Positions 43,779 through 51,864 of a stretch of 64,000 nucleotides of DNA are shown here, piece after piece; position 1 is the first letter of the stretch, and every line of letters starts with the position of its first letter. The notes below the pieces were generated by a model. The model was given only the letters and a program-made list of their open reading frames with translations. It did no database searches and was not told where the DNA came from. Position numbers and translations under genes: made by a program. The stretch spans positions 32,805-96,804 of the forward strand of contig JAFGSW010000088.1 in assembly GCA_016934415.1 (NCBI GenBank), read 5' to 3'. This DNA comes from Spirochaetales bacterium. Lineage in GTDB: Bacteria > Spirochaetota > Spirochaetia > SZUA-6 > RPPD01.

Positions 43779-44781
43779 AACGGGACCAATCATCGCCTTT
43801 TTCCTTTCCGTCGCCGTCTCGTCGTGGGCCGCGCCGGAAGTGCGCCTGAAAGACATCGCGAGCGTGGGCGGAGTGCGCGAAAACCAACTCGTGGGAATCG
43901 GGCTCGTGACCGGACTCGCGGGCCGCGGGGATTCGGCGAACAGCCAGCTCCTCAAGAACGCCGTCGCCAATCTGGTGAAGCATTTCGGGTTCGATGTCAG
44001 CGCCAAGGACGTGCGCAGCCGGAACTGCGCCGTCGTCACCGTGTCCGCCGTGGTGCCCGCCTTCATGCGCGCGGGCGAGAAAATCGACGTCACCGTTTCC
44101 AGTCTCGGAGACGCCACGAGCCTCGAACGGGGCGTGCTTCTGCAGACGCCGCTCCGCGCAGCCAATGGCACGGTCTACGCCGTGGCCCAGGGAGCGGTCG
44201 ACGTGTCACATGACCGCGCCCAGACCAAGATGGTGGGCACGGTGACCTGCGGCGCGATCGCCGAGCGCGACGTGGCCTCGACCTTCGCGGCCGACAATGT
44301 CGTTCGAATACTGCTGCGTAACCCGGATTTTGCGACCGCCGCGGCGGTGCAGGCGGCGCTCGCGGCCAGGTTCCCCGGCTTGAGTGTCGCCGTTCGCGAC
44401 TCAAGCTTGATCGAAATCGCAGTTCCCGAAGGGAGGCGGCAGGACACGGTGCGGTTTGTCGCCGAAATAGAGTCGGTGAGCGTCACGCCGGAACCTTCAT
44501 CCAAGGTCGTGATCGACTCCAGGAGCGGGGTGATCATCATGGGCGAGCGGGTGAAGATAGGGAAAGTGGCGGTGTCCTATAAATCCGCCAATGTGACCGT
44601 TGGAAGTTATTATTCTCCGCAATCCGATAAAAAGGAGCAATTCGTGATCCAGGATACCGTAACCGTTGAAGATTTCGTGAAAACCGTCCGTGATATCGGC
44701 CTGGACACGGAAACCATCATCGAAATAATGAAAGCGATCGATCGCGCCGGCGCCCTGTATGGAACGCTTGAGATCAAGTGA
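43765..44781 (+). CDS. flgI: Flagellar P-ring protein FlgI
   Basis: A 338-residue exported protein with signal (ending SSWA) and FlgI motifs: VRLKDIASVGGVRENQLVGIG, GLVTGLAGRGDS, and the region around VIDSRSGVIIMGERVKIGKVAVSY. In external flagella it forms the P ring in the peptidoglycan layer around the rod. Here flgH (L ring) is not next to it, in line with periplasmic flagella. Starts at TTG 43765 inside flgA, with GGGAGG six bases upstream, so translation is coupled. Confidence 0.94.
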   Translation: MSLNKTGPIIAFFLSVAVSSWAAPEVRLKDIASVGGVRENQLVGIGLVTGLAGRGDSANSQLLKNAVANLVKHFGFDVSAKDVRSRNCAVVTVSAVVPAFMRAGEKIDVTVSSLGDATSLERGVLLQTPLRAANGTVYAVAQGAVDVSHDRAQTKMVGTVTCGAIAERDVASTFAADNVVRILLRNPDFATAAAVQAALAARFPGLSVAVRDSSLIEIAVPEGRRQDTVRFVAEIESVSVTPEPSSKVVIDSRSGVIIMGERVKIGKVAVSYKSANVTVGSYYSPQSDKKEQFVIQDTVTVEDFVKTVRDIGLDTETIIEIMKAIDRAGALYGTLEIK

Positions 44782-44791
44782 GGAGGTTGGG

Positions 44792-45160
44792 ATGACGGTC
44801 GGCGATCCCCAATCGGTCTATTCGAATCAGTCGTATGAAAAGCAGCTTGGACAGCTGCAAAGAGCGGGAGCAAAATCCGCATCCGCCGGCACTATGGCCG
44901 GAAAACCGCATGATAAATTGTACGATGAGTGCGTCGAATTCGAATCGCTTTTCATCAAGCAAATGCTCAACGCCATGAAGAAATCGGTCGAGAAATCCGA
45001 ATTTCTTCACGGCGGAATGGCCGAGGATATCTTCGAGGACATGCTGTACGACCAGTATTCGCTTATGATGGCGAAGAACTCCAGTTTCGGACTTGCCGAC
45101 ATGGTCTATCGTCAATTGAACCCCCAGGCTGCGGGACTCCTGCGGCCGCCTCACGCATAG
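44792..45160 (+). CDS. flgJ: FlgJ rod-assembly protein, N-terminal domain only
   Basis: A 122-residue protein matching the FlgJ rod-binding domain: YDECVEFESLFIKQMLNAMKK and GMAEDIFEDMLYDQYSLMMA (parts). The glucosaminidase/muramidase domain of enteric FlgJ is missing, as is common outside gammaproteobacteria. It caps the rod and may recruit a separate hydrolase. The ATG at 44792 has GGAGG six bases before it. Last gene of the operon. Confidence 0.9.
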   Translation: MTVGDPQSVYSNQSYEKQLGQLQRAGAKSASAGTMAGKPHDKLYDECVEFESLFIKQMLNAMKKSVEKSEFLHGGMAEDIFEDMLYDQYSLMMAKNSSFGLADMVYRQLNPQAAGLLRPPHA

Positions 45161-45430
45161 ACTCAGATTATCTTTTCTTCCCTTTTTTCTTCGTTTATCG
45201 CAACGATTTCTTCAGTTGGCTACTCCTATTTTGATAATTACCCTTTGAGAGTGCCCCCAAAATTGTAGCGGAAAATTATTGAAAGGCAAATAAAAGTCGA
45301 TCCGCATTGAGTAGGAATTATCGAAATAATATTGAAATTTGTTGAAATCGCAATCTTGGTTGCGTTGTAGGATAGAGATAATTGTGAATAACAATCTTGG
45401 GGGACAATATCGGCCTTTGGGAATGAAGAT

Positions 45431-45460
45431 AGACTTATTTTACATTTTTAAAATAAGTCT
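45431..45460. promoter_or_regulatory. Perfect inverted repeat upstream of the sigma-54 promoter
   Basis: Arms AGACTTATTTT (45431-45441) and AAAATAAGTCT (45450-45460) match perfectly around an eight-base loop. The centre is about 220 bases before the expected start point, a normal distance for an enhancer bound by a sigma-54 activator. A stem-loop at the end of the flgJ transcript is the other reading. Confidence 0.5.
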
Positions 45461-45639
45461 TTGTATTATAAGTAAATAAAATATTATCTCCGGGAAAATG
45501 AAGGGACTTATAGTTTTCAATAAAAGAAAGGAGTGTCAGAAAAAATATACTAAAATAATTCCGATTTCTTCACCTTTCTATCAATTGAAATAAATCTATA
45601 TATTGTAAAGAAATATAACGCATTTTTTAAAAAACAATA

Positions 45640-45657
45640 TTGGCATGTTTCTTGCTT
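45640..45657 (+). promoter_or_regulatory. Sigma-54 (-24/-12) promoter of the sigma-factor gene
   Basis: The sequence TTGGCATGTTTCTTGCTT has GG at 45642-45643 and GC at 45654-45655, exactly ten bases apart, and matches the TGGCAYG-N4-TTGC consensus at all key bases. The start point would be near 45667, giving a short leader with GGGAG before the ATG at 45680. Sigma-54 promoters need an AAA+ activator. Confidence 0.82.
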
Positions 45658-45679
45658 ATTATATATCTGGGAGTACGGT

Positions 45680-46534
45680 ATGGAGATGAAGAAGAAGAAA
45701 GAAATCGCCAATACAGACACGGAAGACTGTTTGAAGGCGTATTTCGAGCAGATCAAGAAAAACCCCCTCCTCAATTTTGACGAGGAGATCGATCTCTCGA
45801 AACGCATTCAACGCGGCGATCAGAAGGCCCTGAACCACCTGATAGAGTGCAATCTCCGACTCGTTGTGAAAATCGCAATGGAATATACGGTGCCGGAAAT
45901 CGCGGTTCTTGATCTTATCCAGGAGGGGAATCTCGGGCTGATCAAGGCGGCGACCAAATACGACTTCAGGAAGAACGTCCGCTTCTCGACGTACGCGTCC
46001 TGGTGGATCAAACAAGCCATCATGCGCGCCATCTCGAACAAGCGCCGCACAATCCGTCTTCCGCACCGCAAGGAAGAGCGGCTCCGTAAAATCAACCGCG
46101 TGTACAATAATCTCTACCAGACCCTTATGCGCAAGCCCTCGCTTTCGGAGATCGCCGAACAGGCCGACTTAAGCGTTGCGGAGGTCGACACCCTTCTCAA
46201 TGCCGTGAACCCCACCGTCTCCTTCGACAAGGAATCGCGTGACGACTCCCTCTCCCTCCACGAGATTTACGAGGACAACAGTTTCACTCCCGACCGGGAG
46301 TTTATGAAGAAATGCCTGCGCGACGAGACGATGCGTTTCCTGGAGCGTCTCATGGACAAGGAGCGCAAGATATTGATGTACCGGTTCGCTTTTCTGTCCG
46401 GGAAGCGGTACACGCTGAAGAATATCGGCGAAAAAATGGGAATGTCGCCCGAAACCGTCCGCCAGATCGAGTTGAAGGCGCTTCGCAAGCTGAAAAAGGT
46501 GGCTCGGGAACTGCAGGAGTACAGCCACAATTGA
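45680..46534 (+). CDS. Alternative sigma factor, RpoS/RpoD-like group 2
   Basis: A 284-residue sigma-70 family factor without the region 1.1 of primary sigma factors. Region 1.2-2 (residues ~13-130) has the core-binding and -10 recognition helices (NLRLVVKIAMEY, DLIQEGNLGLIKAATKYD, FSTYASWWIKQAIMRAI), then region 3 and region 4 with GMSPETVRQIELKALRKL. Size and layout recall Borrelia RpoS. The -10-reading residues are close to the housekeeping type, so overlapping promoter use is likely. Its own promoter is sigma-54-type, implying a cascade. Confidence 0.88.
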   Translation: MEMKKKKEIANTDTEDCLKAYFEQIKKNPLLNFDEEIDLSKRIQRGDQKALNHLIECNLRLVVKIAMEYTVPEIAVLDLIQEGNLGLIKAATKYDFRKNVRFSTYASWWIKQAIMRAISNKRRTIRLPHRKEERLRKINRVYNNLYQTLMRKPSLSEIAEQADLSVAEVDTLLNAVNPTVSFDKESRDDSLSLHEIYEDNSFTPDREFMKKCLRDETMRFLERLMDKERKILMYRFAFLSGKRYTLKNIGEKMGMSPETVRQIELKALRKLKKVARELQEYSHN

Positions 46535-46599
46535 AATAGGCAAATGAGCCCCAGCCGTTTGGGAAGGCGGCGAAGGGCTTCTTGCATCTCCTCCTTCTT

Positions 46600-46630
46600 A
46601 AAAGAGAGCGTGGCCCCGCTCTCTTTTTTT
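46600..46630 (+). terminator. Rho-independent terminator after the sigma-factor gene
   Basis: Arms AAAAGAGAGCG (46600-46610) and CGCTCTCTTTT (46617-46627) around six bases, continuing in T. 65 bases after the stop codon. Confidence 0.92.
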
Positions 46631-46690
46631 ATGCACATCCTTCGGGCGCCGGCGGTTCGCGAGAGTCACGGTTGAAACACCCCTCACTCT

Positions 46691-47644
46691 ATGATTACAT
46701 TAAGGCCGATGAAGAGGCGAAAGAAAGCTTCGCGCGCGCCGCGGAACAGTTTGGCACTGGCGCTGCTGTTGATGGCGACGCTGACCGGAATACTCGTCGC
46801 GATTCTCATACTCTGGCCCTCCGGCGAAAGCGCGAAAACGGCCGCAACCGGAGAGCGCCGGGCGTCAACCTCGCTCCCGGATTCGATCACCACCGCGCCG
46901 GTCGTGGGAGGTGAACGGAACGAGGGAAAGACTTCGACCGGCTCGCGATCGATCGTCGAGAGGGGCGGCGCCATCGCTTTGATCGTCGACGACGCAGGGA
47001 ACGATCTCTCATCGCTCGAGCAGTTCCTGCGCTTTCCGGGAGAGATGTCGATCGCCGTGCTCCCCCAGCTTCCGTACTCACGCCAATGCGCAGTGAAAGC
47101 CCACGAGGCGGGCAAGGAAGTGCTTCTCCATCTGCCGCTCGAACCGCTGGGGAGCGAAAATCCGGGGCCCGGCGCGGTGCTGGTTTCATTCGACCGGAAT
47201 CGAATCCGCGACGTTCTCGACATGGATTTTTCGACCGTGCCCTTCGCGCAGGGAGTCAACAACCACATGGGGTCGCTGGCCACGCAGGACCGGGCCGTCA
47301 TGGACACGCTCCTCTCGTATCTTAAGGAAAAGAACAAGTACTTCATCGATTCCAGGACCGTTTCATCGACTCTGGGTCGAGAATACGCGGAGCGCTACGC
47401 GGTCCGCTGGGCCGAGCGGAATTTTTTCCTGGACAACAGCGCCGAGAAGGAAGACATCCTTCGCGTCCTCAACGACGGAGTGGCGTACGCGCGGCTCCAC
47501 GGCCGGGCCATTTTGATCGGCCATGTGCAGCATCGCGCCCTGTTGAACGTGCTGCTCGAACAGTACGATGATCTCGTCGCTTCCGGCGTTCGATTCGTGA
47601 CGGCGTCCGAATTTCTGCGCCTGAAGGGAGAAGGGGGAAAGTGA
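46691..47644 (+). CDS. Divergent polysaccharide deacetylase (YibQ type)
   Basis: A 317-residue membrane-anchored protein. After a basic start and membrane helix (about 20-43), the divergent polysaccharide deacetylase domain has IALIVDDAGND (~93-103), EVLLHLPLEPLG, and GVNNHMGS (~192-199). These supply the Asp and His typical of the metal site, so an envelope-glycan deacetylase is likely; the substrate is unknown. The ATG at 46691 or the one at 46709 could be the start. Its stop overlaps tsaD (GTGA). Confidence 0.85.
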   Translation: MITLRPMKRRKKASRAPRNSLALALLLMATLTGILVAILILWPSGESAKTAATGERRASTSLPDSITTAPVVGGERNEGKTSTGSRSIVERGGAIALIVDDAGNDLSSLEQFLRFPGEMSIAVLPQLPYSRQCAVKAHEAGKEVLLHLPLEPLGSENPGPGAVLVSFDRNRIRDVLDMDFSTVPFAQGVNNHMGSLATQDRAVMDTLLSYLKEKNKYFIDSRTVSSTLGREYAERYAVRWAERNFFLDNSAEKEDILRVLNDGVAYARLHGRAILIGHVQHRALLNVLLEQYDDLVASGVRFVTASEFLRLKGEGGK

Positions 47645-48648
47645 AGATCCTGGGAATCGAAACGTCATGCGACGAATGCGCCGCCGCGGTCGTGGAGAAC
47701 GGCGGCCGCGTGCTCGGCAATGTCGTTGCCAGCCAGATAGAGGAACACAGGCCCTACTACGGCGTAGTGCCGGAAATCGCCTCGCGCAAGCACCTGGAGT
47801 GGATCGTTCCGGTCGTCAAGGAATGTCTGGGACAGGCCGGAATCGCGGTCGCGGAGTGCGACGCAGTGGCCGCCACCTACCGGCCCGGCCTCATCGGGTC
47901 GCTCCTGGTGGGCTTGTCATTCGGGAAGGGATTGGCCGCCTGCTTAGGAAAGCCTTTCATCGGCGTCGACCACGTGGAGGCGCACCTCTACGCCCCGCGC
48001 CTGGAGCGTGAGATTCCGTACCCATACATCGGCGTGCTCGTATCGGGCGGCCACACGATGATCTCCATCGTGCGGGGAGAGGACGATCTGGAAGTGCTCG
48101 GCACCACCATCGACGACGCCTGCGGAGAATGTTTCGACAAGGTGGCCAAGCATTACGATTTCGGGTATCCGGGAGGAGCGGCCGTCGACCGCCTGGCGCA
48201 AAAGGGCGACCCGCACGCCTTTCATTTCCCCAAGCCCTCGCTGCACAAGGGCGAGCATACGTACGACGTATCGTATTCAGGCTTGAAAAACGCGGTCTGC
48301 AACCAACTCGAGCAGTTCCGGAATCCGAAATTTCCGAAAACGCCCGAAAACATCGCGGCCGGTTTCCAGAAAACGGCCATCGCCATTCTCCTCGACCGGG
48401 TGCTCCTGGCCGTCCGCAATTACGGCGTCTACCGGGTGGTAGTGGGCGGCGGCGTGGCGGCCAACAGCAGCCTCCGGGAACGGCTTGCCGGCGAGCCCGG
48501 TTTGGAGGCGATCTTCCCGCCCCTGAAATACTGCACCGACAATGCGGCCATGGTGGCCGGGCTGGCTTTTCACAAGCTGAAAAAAAACGGTCCGTCGTCT
48601 TTTGATCTTCCGGCCAGCGCCCGGGTCAGGGCCTTCCGGCGGATCTAA
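47641..48648 (+). CDS. tsaD: tRNA N6-threonylcarbamoyladenosine transferase TsaD
   Basis: A 335-residue ASKHA-fold enzyme that transfers threonylcarbamoyl to A37 of ANN-decoding tRNAs, with TsaB and TsaE. The Fe/Zn ligands are His111 and His115 (DHVEAH) and Asp near the end (CTDNAAM); ATP-binding loops IETSCDE, GGHTM and VVGGGVAANSSLRE are in place. The start is GTG, overlapping the deacetylase stop by four bases. Confidence 0.97.
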   Translation: MKILGIETSCDECAAAVVENGGRVLGNVVASQIEEHRPYYGVVPEIASRKHLEWIVPVVKECLGQAGIAVAECDAVAATYRPGLIGSLLVGLSFGKGLAACLGKPFIGVDHVEAHLYAPRLEREIPYPYIGVLVSGGHTMISIVRGEDDLEVLGTTIDDACGECFDKVAKHYDFGYPGGAAVDRLAQKGDPHAFHFPKPSLHKGEHTYDVSYSGLKNAVCNQLEQFRNPKFPKTPENIAAGFQKTAIAILLDRVLLAVRNYGVYRVVVGGGVAANSSLRERLAGEPGLEAIFPPLKYCTDNAAMVAGLAFHKLKKNGPSSFDLPASARVRAFRRI

Positions 48649-48716
48649 ATATTTCGACGTTAAGTATCACCACGAAGGGTGTCCTCCCTCAATCCTGATA
48701 AAAGACAGTCGCCTTA

Positions 48717-48745
48717 TTGATAATCCGAAAGCTACCGGATATACT
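48717..48745 (+). promoter_or_regulatory. Sigma-70 promoter of the flavodoxin-like/apt unit
   Basis: TTGATA (48717-48722), 17-base spacer, TATACT (48740-48745). AAAGGAG precedes the ATG at 48772. Confidence 0.72.
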
Positions 48746-48771
48746 GTCACATCGCCAGAAAAGGAGCTTTT

Positions 48772-49206
48772 ATGTTCAAAGTGGTGATACTGTACGCCCC
48801 GCAGGACGCGTCCGTCAGGAAATTCGCCGATTGCGTCCAAAAGGCATTTGATCGGAAACAATTCAAGGCGACGACGACCGGAGCCGGCAAGGCGCATGTA
48901 CCGGACATCGCGGCGGTCGACGCCGTCATTTTCGGATCGAGGGCGGAAAACGGCATTAACGTGCATGCCGATTTCACCGAGCTCATGCGAGCGTTTTCCG
49001 GGGTCAATTTCGCCGGACGGTGCGCCGCTTTTTTCGCGGACAAGGGCTCAGGCATCGCCGGAGAATTCGCGCGCGCTCTCGCCGATTCCGAGATTTCTGT
49101 TTTTTCGGAGACGTTGGCGTTCCAAGAAAAAGCGACGGACACTCAAAAAATCAAGCGCTGGGTGGACCAATATTCAACTTTCATAAGGAAGAACGTGCAT
49201 GAGTAA
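48772..49206 (+). CDS. Small flavodoxin-fold protein
   Basis: A 144-residue flavodoxin-like protein: FKVVILYAPQDASVRKFADC at the N-terminus, VDAVIFGSRAENGI (~50-62) and FAGRCAAFFADKGSG (~80-95). A distant relative of the protein at 13206. The FMN phosphate loop is again atypical. It overlaps apt by eight bases, so it is produced together with adenine salvage; I see no functional link. AAAGGAG lies before the ATG. Confidence 0.65.
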   Translation: MFKVVILYAPQDASVRKFADCVQKAFDRKQFKATTTGAGKAHVPDIAAVDAVIFGSRAENGINVHADFTELMRAFSGVNFAGRCAAFFADKGSGIAGEFARALADSEISVFSETLAFQEKATDTQKIKRWVDQYSTFIRKNVHE

Positions 49207-49732
49207 CACCTTCGATCTGGACCGAGCTATTCGTAAAATAAAGGGTTTTCCCAAGCCCGGCATTCTGTTCTACGACATTACGAGCGTTCTCATCAATCCC
49301 GATGCGTTCGGTTACTGTCTGGACAAGATGGAAGAGCTCTACGGCGGCGCGGCTTGCGACGCGGTGGCCGCCATCGAGTCACGAGGGTTCGTGTTCGCCG
49401 CGCCGTTCGCTCTGCGCCGAAAACTGCCGCTCATCCTCATCCGCAAGAAAGGCAAGCTGCCGGGCGAGACCTACCGCGAGGAATTCACGCTCGAATACGG
49501 CACCGACGTCATTGAGGCCCACAAAGCGGACATCACGGCCGGCTCGAAAGTGCTCCTGGTCGACGATCTCATCGCCACCGGCGGCACTCTCAAGGCGGCG
49601 GCCGCGCTTCTGGCCAAGGGCCGGGCGAGTGTGGCCGGGATTTTCGCTGTCATCGGCCTCCCATTCCTTCATTATGACGACGTCCTAAAGGGATTTCGCG
49701 TGGAGACGCTCATCAATTACCATGGGGAATAG
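49199..49732 (+). CDS. apt: Adenine phosphoribosyltransferase
   Basis: A 177-residue enzyme that salvages adenine to AMP using PRPP. It carries the APT fold markers: FPKPGILFYDIT at the N-terminus, AIESRGFVF, the LPGETYREEFTLEYG hood region and the PRPP loop VLLVDDLIATGGT. Typical length. It starts within the preceding gene. A solitary repeat arm (49749-49792) lies just downstream. Confidence 0.95.
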   Translation: MSNTFDLDRAIRKIKGFPKPGILFYDITSVLINPDAFGYCLDKMEELYGGAACDAVAAIESRGFVFAAPFALRRKLPLILIRKKGKLPGETYREEFTLEYGTDVIEAHKADITAGSKVLLVDDLIATGGTLKAAAALLAKGRASVAGIFAVIGLPFLHYDDVLKGFRVETLINYHGE

Positions 49733-49748
49733 AGGCGGTCAGAGGCCT

Positions 49749-49792
49749 TTTTTCACTTCGTGTTCTTCGTTTCCTTCGTGAGCTTCGTGTCC
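49749..49792. repeat. Solitary degenerate-repeat arm (element E)
   Basis: A single 9-base periodic array CTTCGTGTT, CTTCGTTTC, CTTCGTGAG, CTTCGTGTC, oriented like the right arms of elements A-D. No matching left arm is seen in the 17 bases back to apt or elsewhere nearby. It is preceded by a short T-run that might end apt transcripts. Confidence 0.7.
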
Positions 49793-49866
49793 TCTTCCGA
49801 CAACGATGTCGGGTGCATCGTCATTATAAAATCATATCAGAATTGCCGCAAGGTCTTGAGCGGCTC

Positions 49867-49895
49867 TTGACTCTGGTATATTTACGTGTTATTCT
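49867..49895 (+). promoter_or_regulatory. Sigma-70 promoter of rplU operon
   Basis: TTGACT (49867-49872) and TATTCT (49890-49895) with a 17-base spacer; leader of about 35 bases, where L21 autoregulation could act. Confidence 0.72.
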
Positions 49896-49937
49896 CTGGC
49901 ACTTAAAATCGAACGAAAGAAGACGAGGTTCATCGAT

Positions 49938-50258
49938 ATGTACGCTTTGGTGGAAATTCTCGGGAAGCAATATAAGGCCGAGAAGGGCAAGACGATCAAG
50001 ATAGACAAGCTCGGGAAAAACCAGGGAGAAAAAATCGAATTTGATACGATCCTGATGGTCAACGACTCGGGAAAAGTGAACGTCGGCACGCCGTACCTGA
50101 AAGGCGCCCGGGTGAAAGCCACCGTGGGCGACCAGGTTAAGGGGAAAAAGGTCGTCATTTACAAGTACAAGAAGCGGAAGAGCTACCGCCGCAAGCGGGG
50201 ATTCCGCGGCCAGTATACGAATATCACGGTCGACGACATCATCGCCGCGGGCACGTAA
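49938..50258 (+). CDS. rplU: 50S ribosomal protein L21
   Basis: A 106-residue protein with the L21 signatures MYALVEILGKQYKAEKGKTI, KGKKVVIYKYKKRKSYRRKRGFRG (in part) and the terminal VDDIIA. Structural component of the large subunit. First gene of rplU-prp-rpmA-obg. Confidence 0.98.
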   Translation: MYALVEILGKQYKAEKGKTIKIDKLGKNQGEKIEFDTILMVNDSGKVNVGTPYLKGARVKATVGDQVKGKKVVIYKYKKRKSYRRKRGFRGQYTNITVDDIIAAGT

Positions 50259-50261
50259 GCC

Positions 50262-50594
50262 GTGGTTAAAGTCGTCCTCGAGCTTTACCCCTCGGGATGC
50301 CTCAAGTCGCTTACGGCGACGGGACACGCGGGGGCGGGGACGAAAGATCACGACGCGGTGTGTGCTGCGGTTTCGGTCCTTGTCAGGACGGCGTGGCGCG
50401 CATTGCGGAGGGAACCGTACCTCCAGGTCGAAGGGCGCGCGGCGAGTGAAGGCGATTTGAGCGTCACGGTCGCCTTGCGCGGCTTCGAATCCGAGGAAAG
50501 GTTCCGCGGGCTCACCGATTTTTTACTGACCGGGTTGTTCGATCTGGCGGCCGAGCACCCGCGGCACGTGAGCGTGGATTTTCGAAAAAGCTGA
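50262..50594 (+). CDS. prp: Ribosomal-processing cysteine protease Prp
   Basis: A 110-residue protein of the Prp (YsxB) family. The catalytic pair is present at exactly the positions described for the Staphylococcus enzyme: His22 (TGHAGAG) and Cys34 ([10 protein letters not shown]). Prp removes an N-terminal extension from ribosomal protein L27 in Firmicutes. It sits between L21 and L27 genes as usual, yet the L27 here has no such extension. The start is GTG, three bases after rplU. Confidence 0.9.
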   Translation: MVKVVLELYPSGCLKSLTATGHAGAGTKDHDAVCAAVSVLVRTAWRALRREPYLQVEGRAASEGDLSVTVALRGFESEERFRGLTDFLLTGLFDLAAEHPRHVSVDFRKS

Positions 50595-50609
50595 TACGGA
50601 GGAATCGAT

Positions 50610-50864
50610 ATGGCACATAAAAAAGGCGGCGGCAGCGCCAAAAACAACCGCGATTCGAACGCCCAACGCCTGGGCGTCAAGCGCTTCGGCGGCGAGCTCG
50701 TGCGGGCCGGCAGCATCATCGTCCGCCAGCGCGGCACGGTCTTCCACCCAGGGGAAAACGTCGGCATCGGCCGGGACGATACATTGTTCGCCAAAATCGA
50801 CGGCGTCGTCGTCTTTGCGGAAAAACGAGGCAGAAAGTTCGTCCTGGTCAATCCCGCATCCTGA
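50610..50864 (+). CDS. rpmA: 50S ribosomal protein L27
   Basis: An 84-residue protein with the classic start [20 protein letters not shown] and [12 protein letters not shown] core. The N-terminal tail reaches the peptidyl-transferase centre. It begins at Met-Ala-His-Lys, so there is no Prp cleavage peptide. GGAGG precedes the ATG. Confidence 0.98.
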   Translation: MAHKKGGGSAKNNRDSNAQRLGVKRFGGELVRAGSIIVRQRGTVFHPGENVGIGRDDTLFAKIDGVVVFAEKRGRKFVLVNPAS

Positions 50865-50877
50865 CCGATCTCGACCG

Positions 50878-51864
50878 GTGAACGGATTCGTCGATGAAGT
50901 GACCATCGAAGTCGTTTCCGGCGACGGGGGGGACGGAATCGTGTCCTTTCGCCGGGAAAAATACGTCCCGCGCGGCGGCCCGAACGGCGGCGACGGCGGG
51001 AAGGGCGGCAACGTCCTCTTCCAGGTCAAAGATAACGTTAAAACACTCTCGCATCTGCGGCGGAAGCCGTTTTTCAAGGCGGAAAACGGGCGTCCGGGAC
51101 AGGGCAACAGAATGACCGGTCGGGACGGTGCCGACGTGGTCATCCCGCTTCCTCCCGGCACCGTGATTCGGGACGCCGAGACGGGCGAGACCATCAAGGA
51201 TTTTTCGCGCTCCTCGCTCTGGGTGTATCTTGAGGGCGGTCGTGGCGGAAAGGGCAACTGGCACTTCCGCAGCTCCACGCGACAGGCTCCGCGCATCGCT
51301 CAGCCCGGCCGGCCCGGGATCCGGCGCCGGATCGTGTGCGAGCTCAAGCTTATCGCCGACATCGGACTCGTCGGCCTGCCCAATGCAGGGAAATCCACGC
51401 TCTTGTCCGTGCTCACCAAGGCCCGCCCCAAAATAGCGGATTATCCTTTCACCACACTCATCCCCAACCTGGGGGTGCTCAACCACAAGGGGAGTCAGGT
51501 CATCATCGCCGATATCCCCGGTATCATAGAGGACGCGTCCCAAGGAGCGGGTCTGGGTGTGTCTTTTTTAAAGCATATCGCCCGTACGCGGCTCCTCGTT
51601 TTTCTTGTTGAAGCGGGAGGCGACCGCGCCCTGTCCGATTACGGCGTGCTCGCCAAGGAGATCATGGCTTTTTCCGCCAACCTGGCGAAACGGAAGAGAG
51701 TGGTGGTCGTCAGCAAGGCCGACCAGGGCGGCGCCGCGGAGAGTCTCGCGGCCTTCGCCCGGCGGTATCAAGAAATTCCAGCGGCTTCCATTTCAAGCAC
51801 GACCGGCGAGGGGATCGAGGAGCTCAAGGACTTGTTCATCCGGCTCGCGGGGAGCGATGAATGA
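50878..51864 (+). CDS. obg: GTPase Obg
   Basis: A 328-residue GTPase associated with 50S assembly and stress. The glycine-rich Obg fold ([26 protein letters not shown]) is followed by the G domain with G1 [10 protein letters not shown]2/G3 DIPGIIE and G4 VSKAD. The C-terminal OCT domain found in some species is absent, and length is short. The start is GTG at 50878, since it gives the normal Obg N-terminus; coding upstream overlaps rpmA. Confidence 0.95.
   Translation: MNGFVDEVTIEVVSGDGGDGIVSFRREKYVPRGGPNGGDGGKGGNVLFQVKDNVKTLSHLRRKPFFKAENGRPGQGNRMTGRDGADVVIPLPPGTVIRDAETGETIKDFSRSSLWVYLEGGRGGKGNWHFRSSTRQAPRIAQPGRPGIRRRIVCELKLIADIGLVGLPNAGKSTLLSVLTKARPKIADYPFTTLIPNLGVLNHKGSQVIIADIPGIIEDASQGAGLGVSFLKHIARTRLLVFLVEAGGDRALSDYGVLAKEIMAFSANLAKRKRVVVVSKADQGGAAESLAAFARRYQEIPAASISSTTGEGIEELKDLFIRLAGSDE

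Larger units (their letters stand above)
45161..45679. other. Very A+T-rich regulatory region upstream of the sigma-factor gene
   Basis: These 519 bases contain no plausible gene and are strikingly A+T-rich against the gene-rich surroundings. They hold a perfect 11-base inverted repeat and a sigma-54 promoter (both listed) and probably intrinsically bent A-tract DNA. No hairpin-plus-U-tract terminator for flgJ is obvious, other than that inverted repeat. Confidence 0.6.

Noticed and set aside
1117-45357. The 14-base match AATCGCAATCTTGG near 1118 and 45344
   Set aside because: Several 14-base matches are expected by chance in 64 kb.
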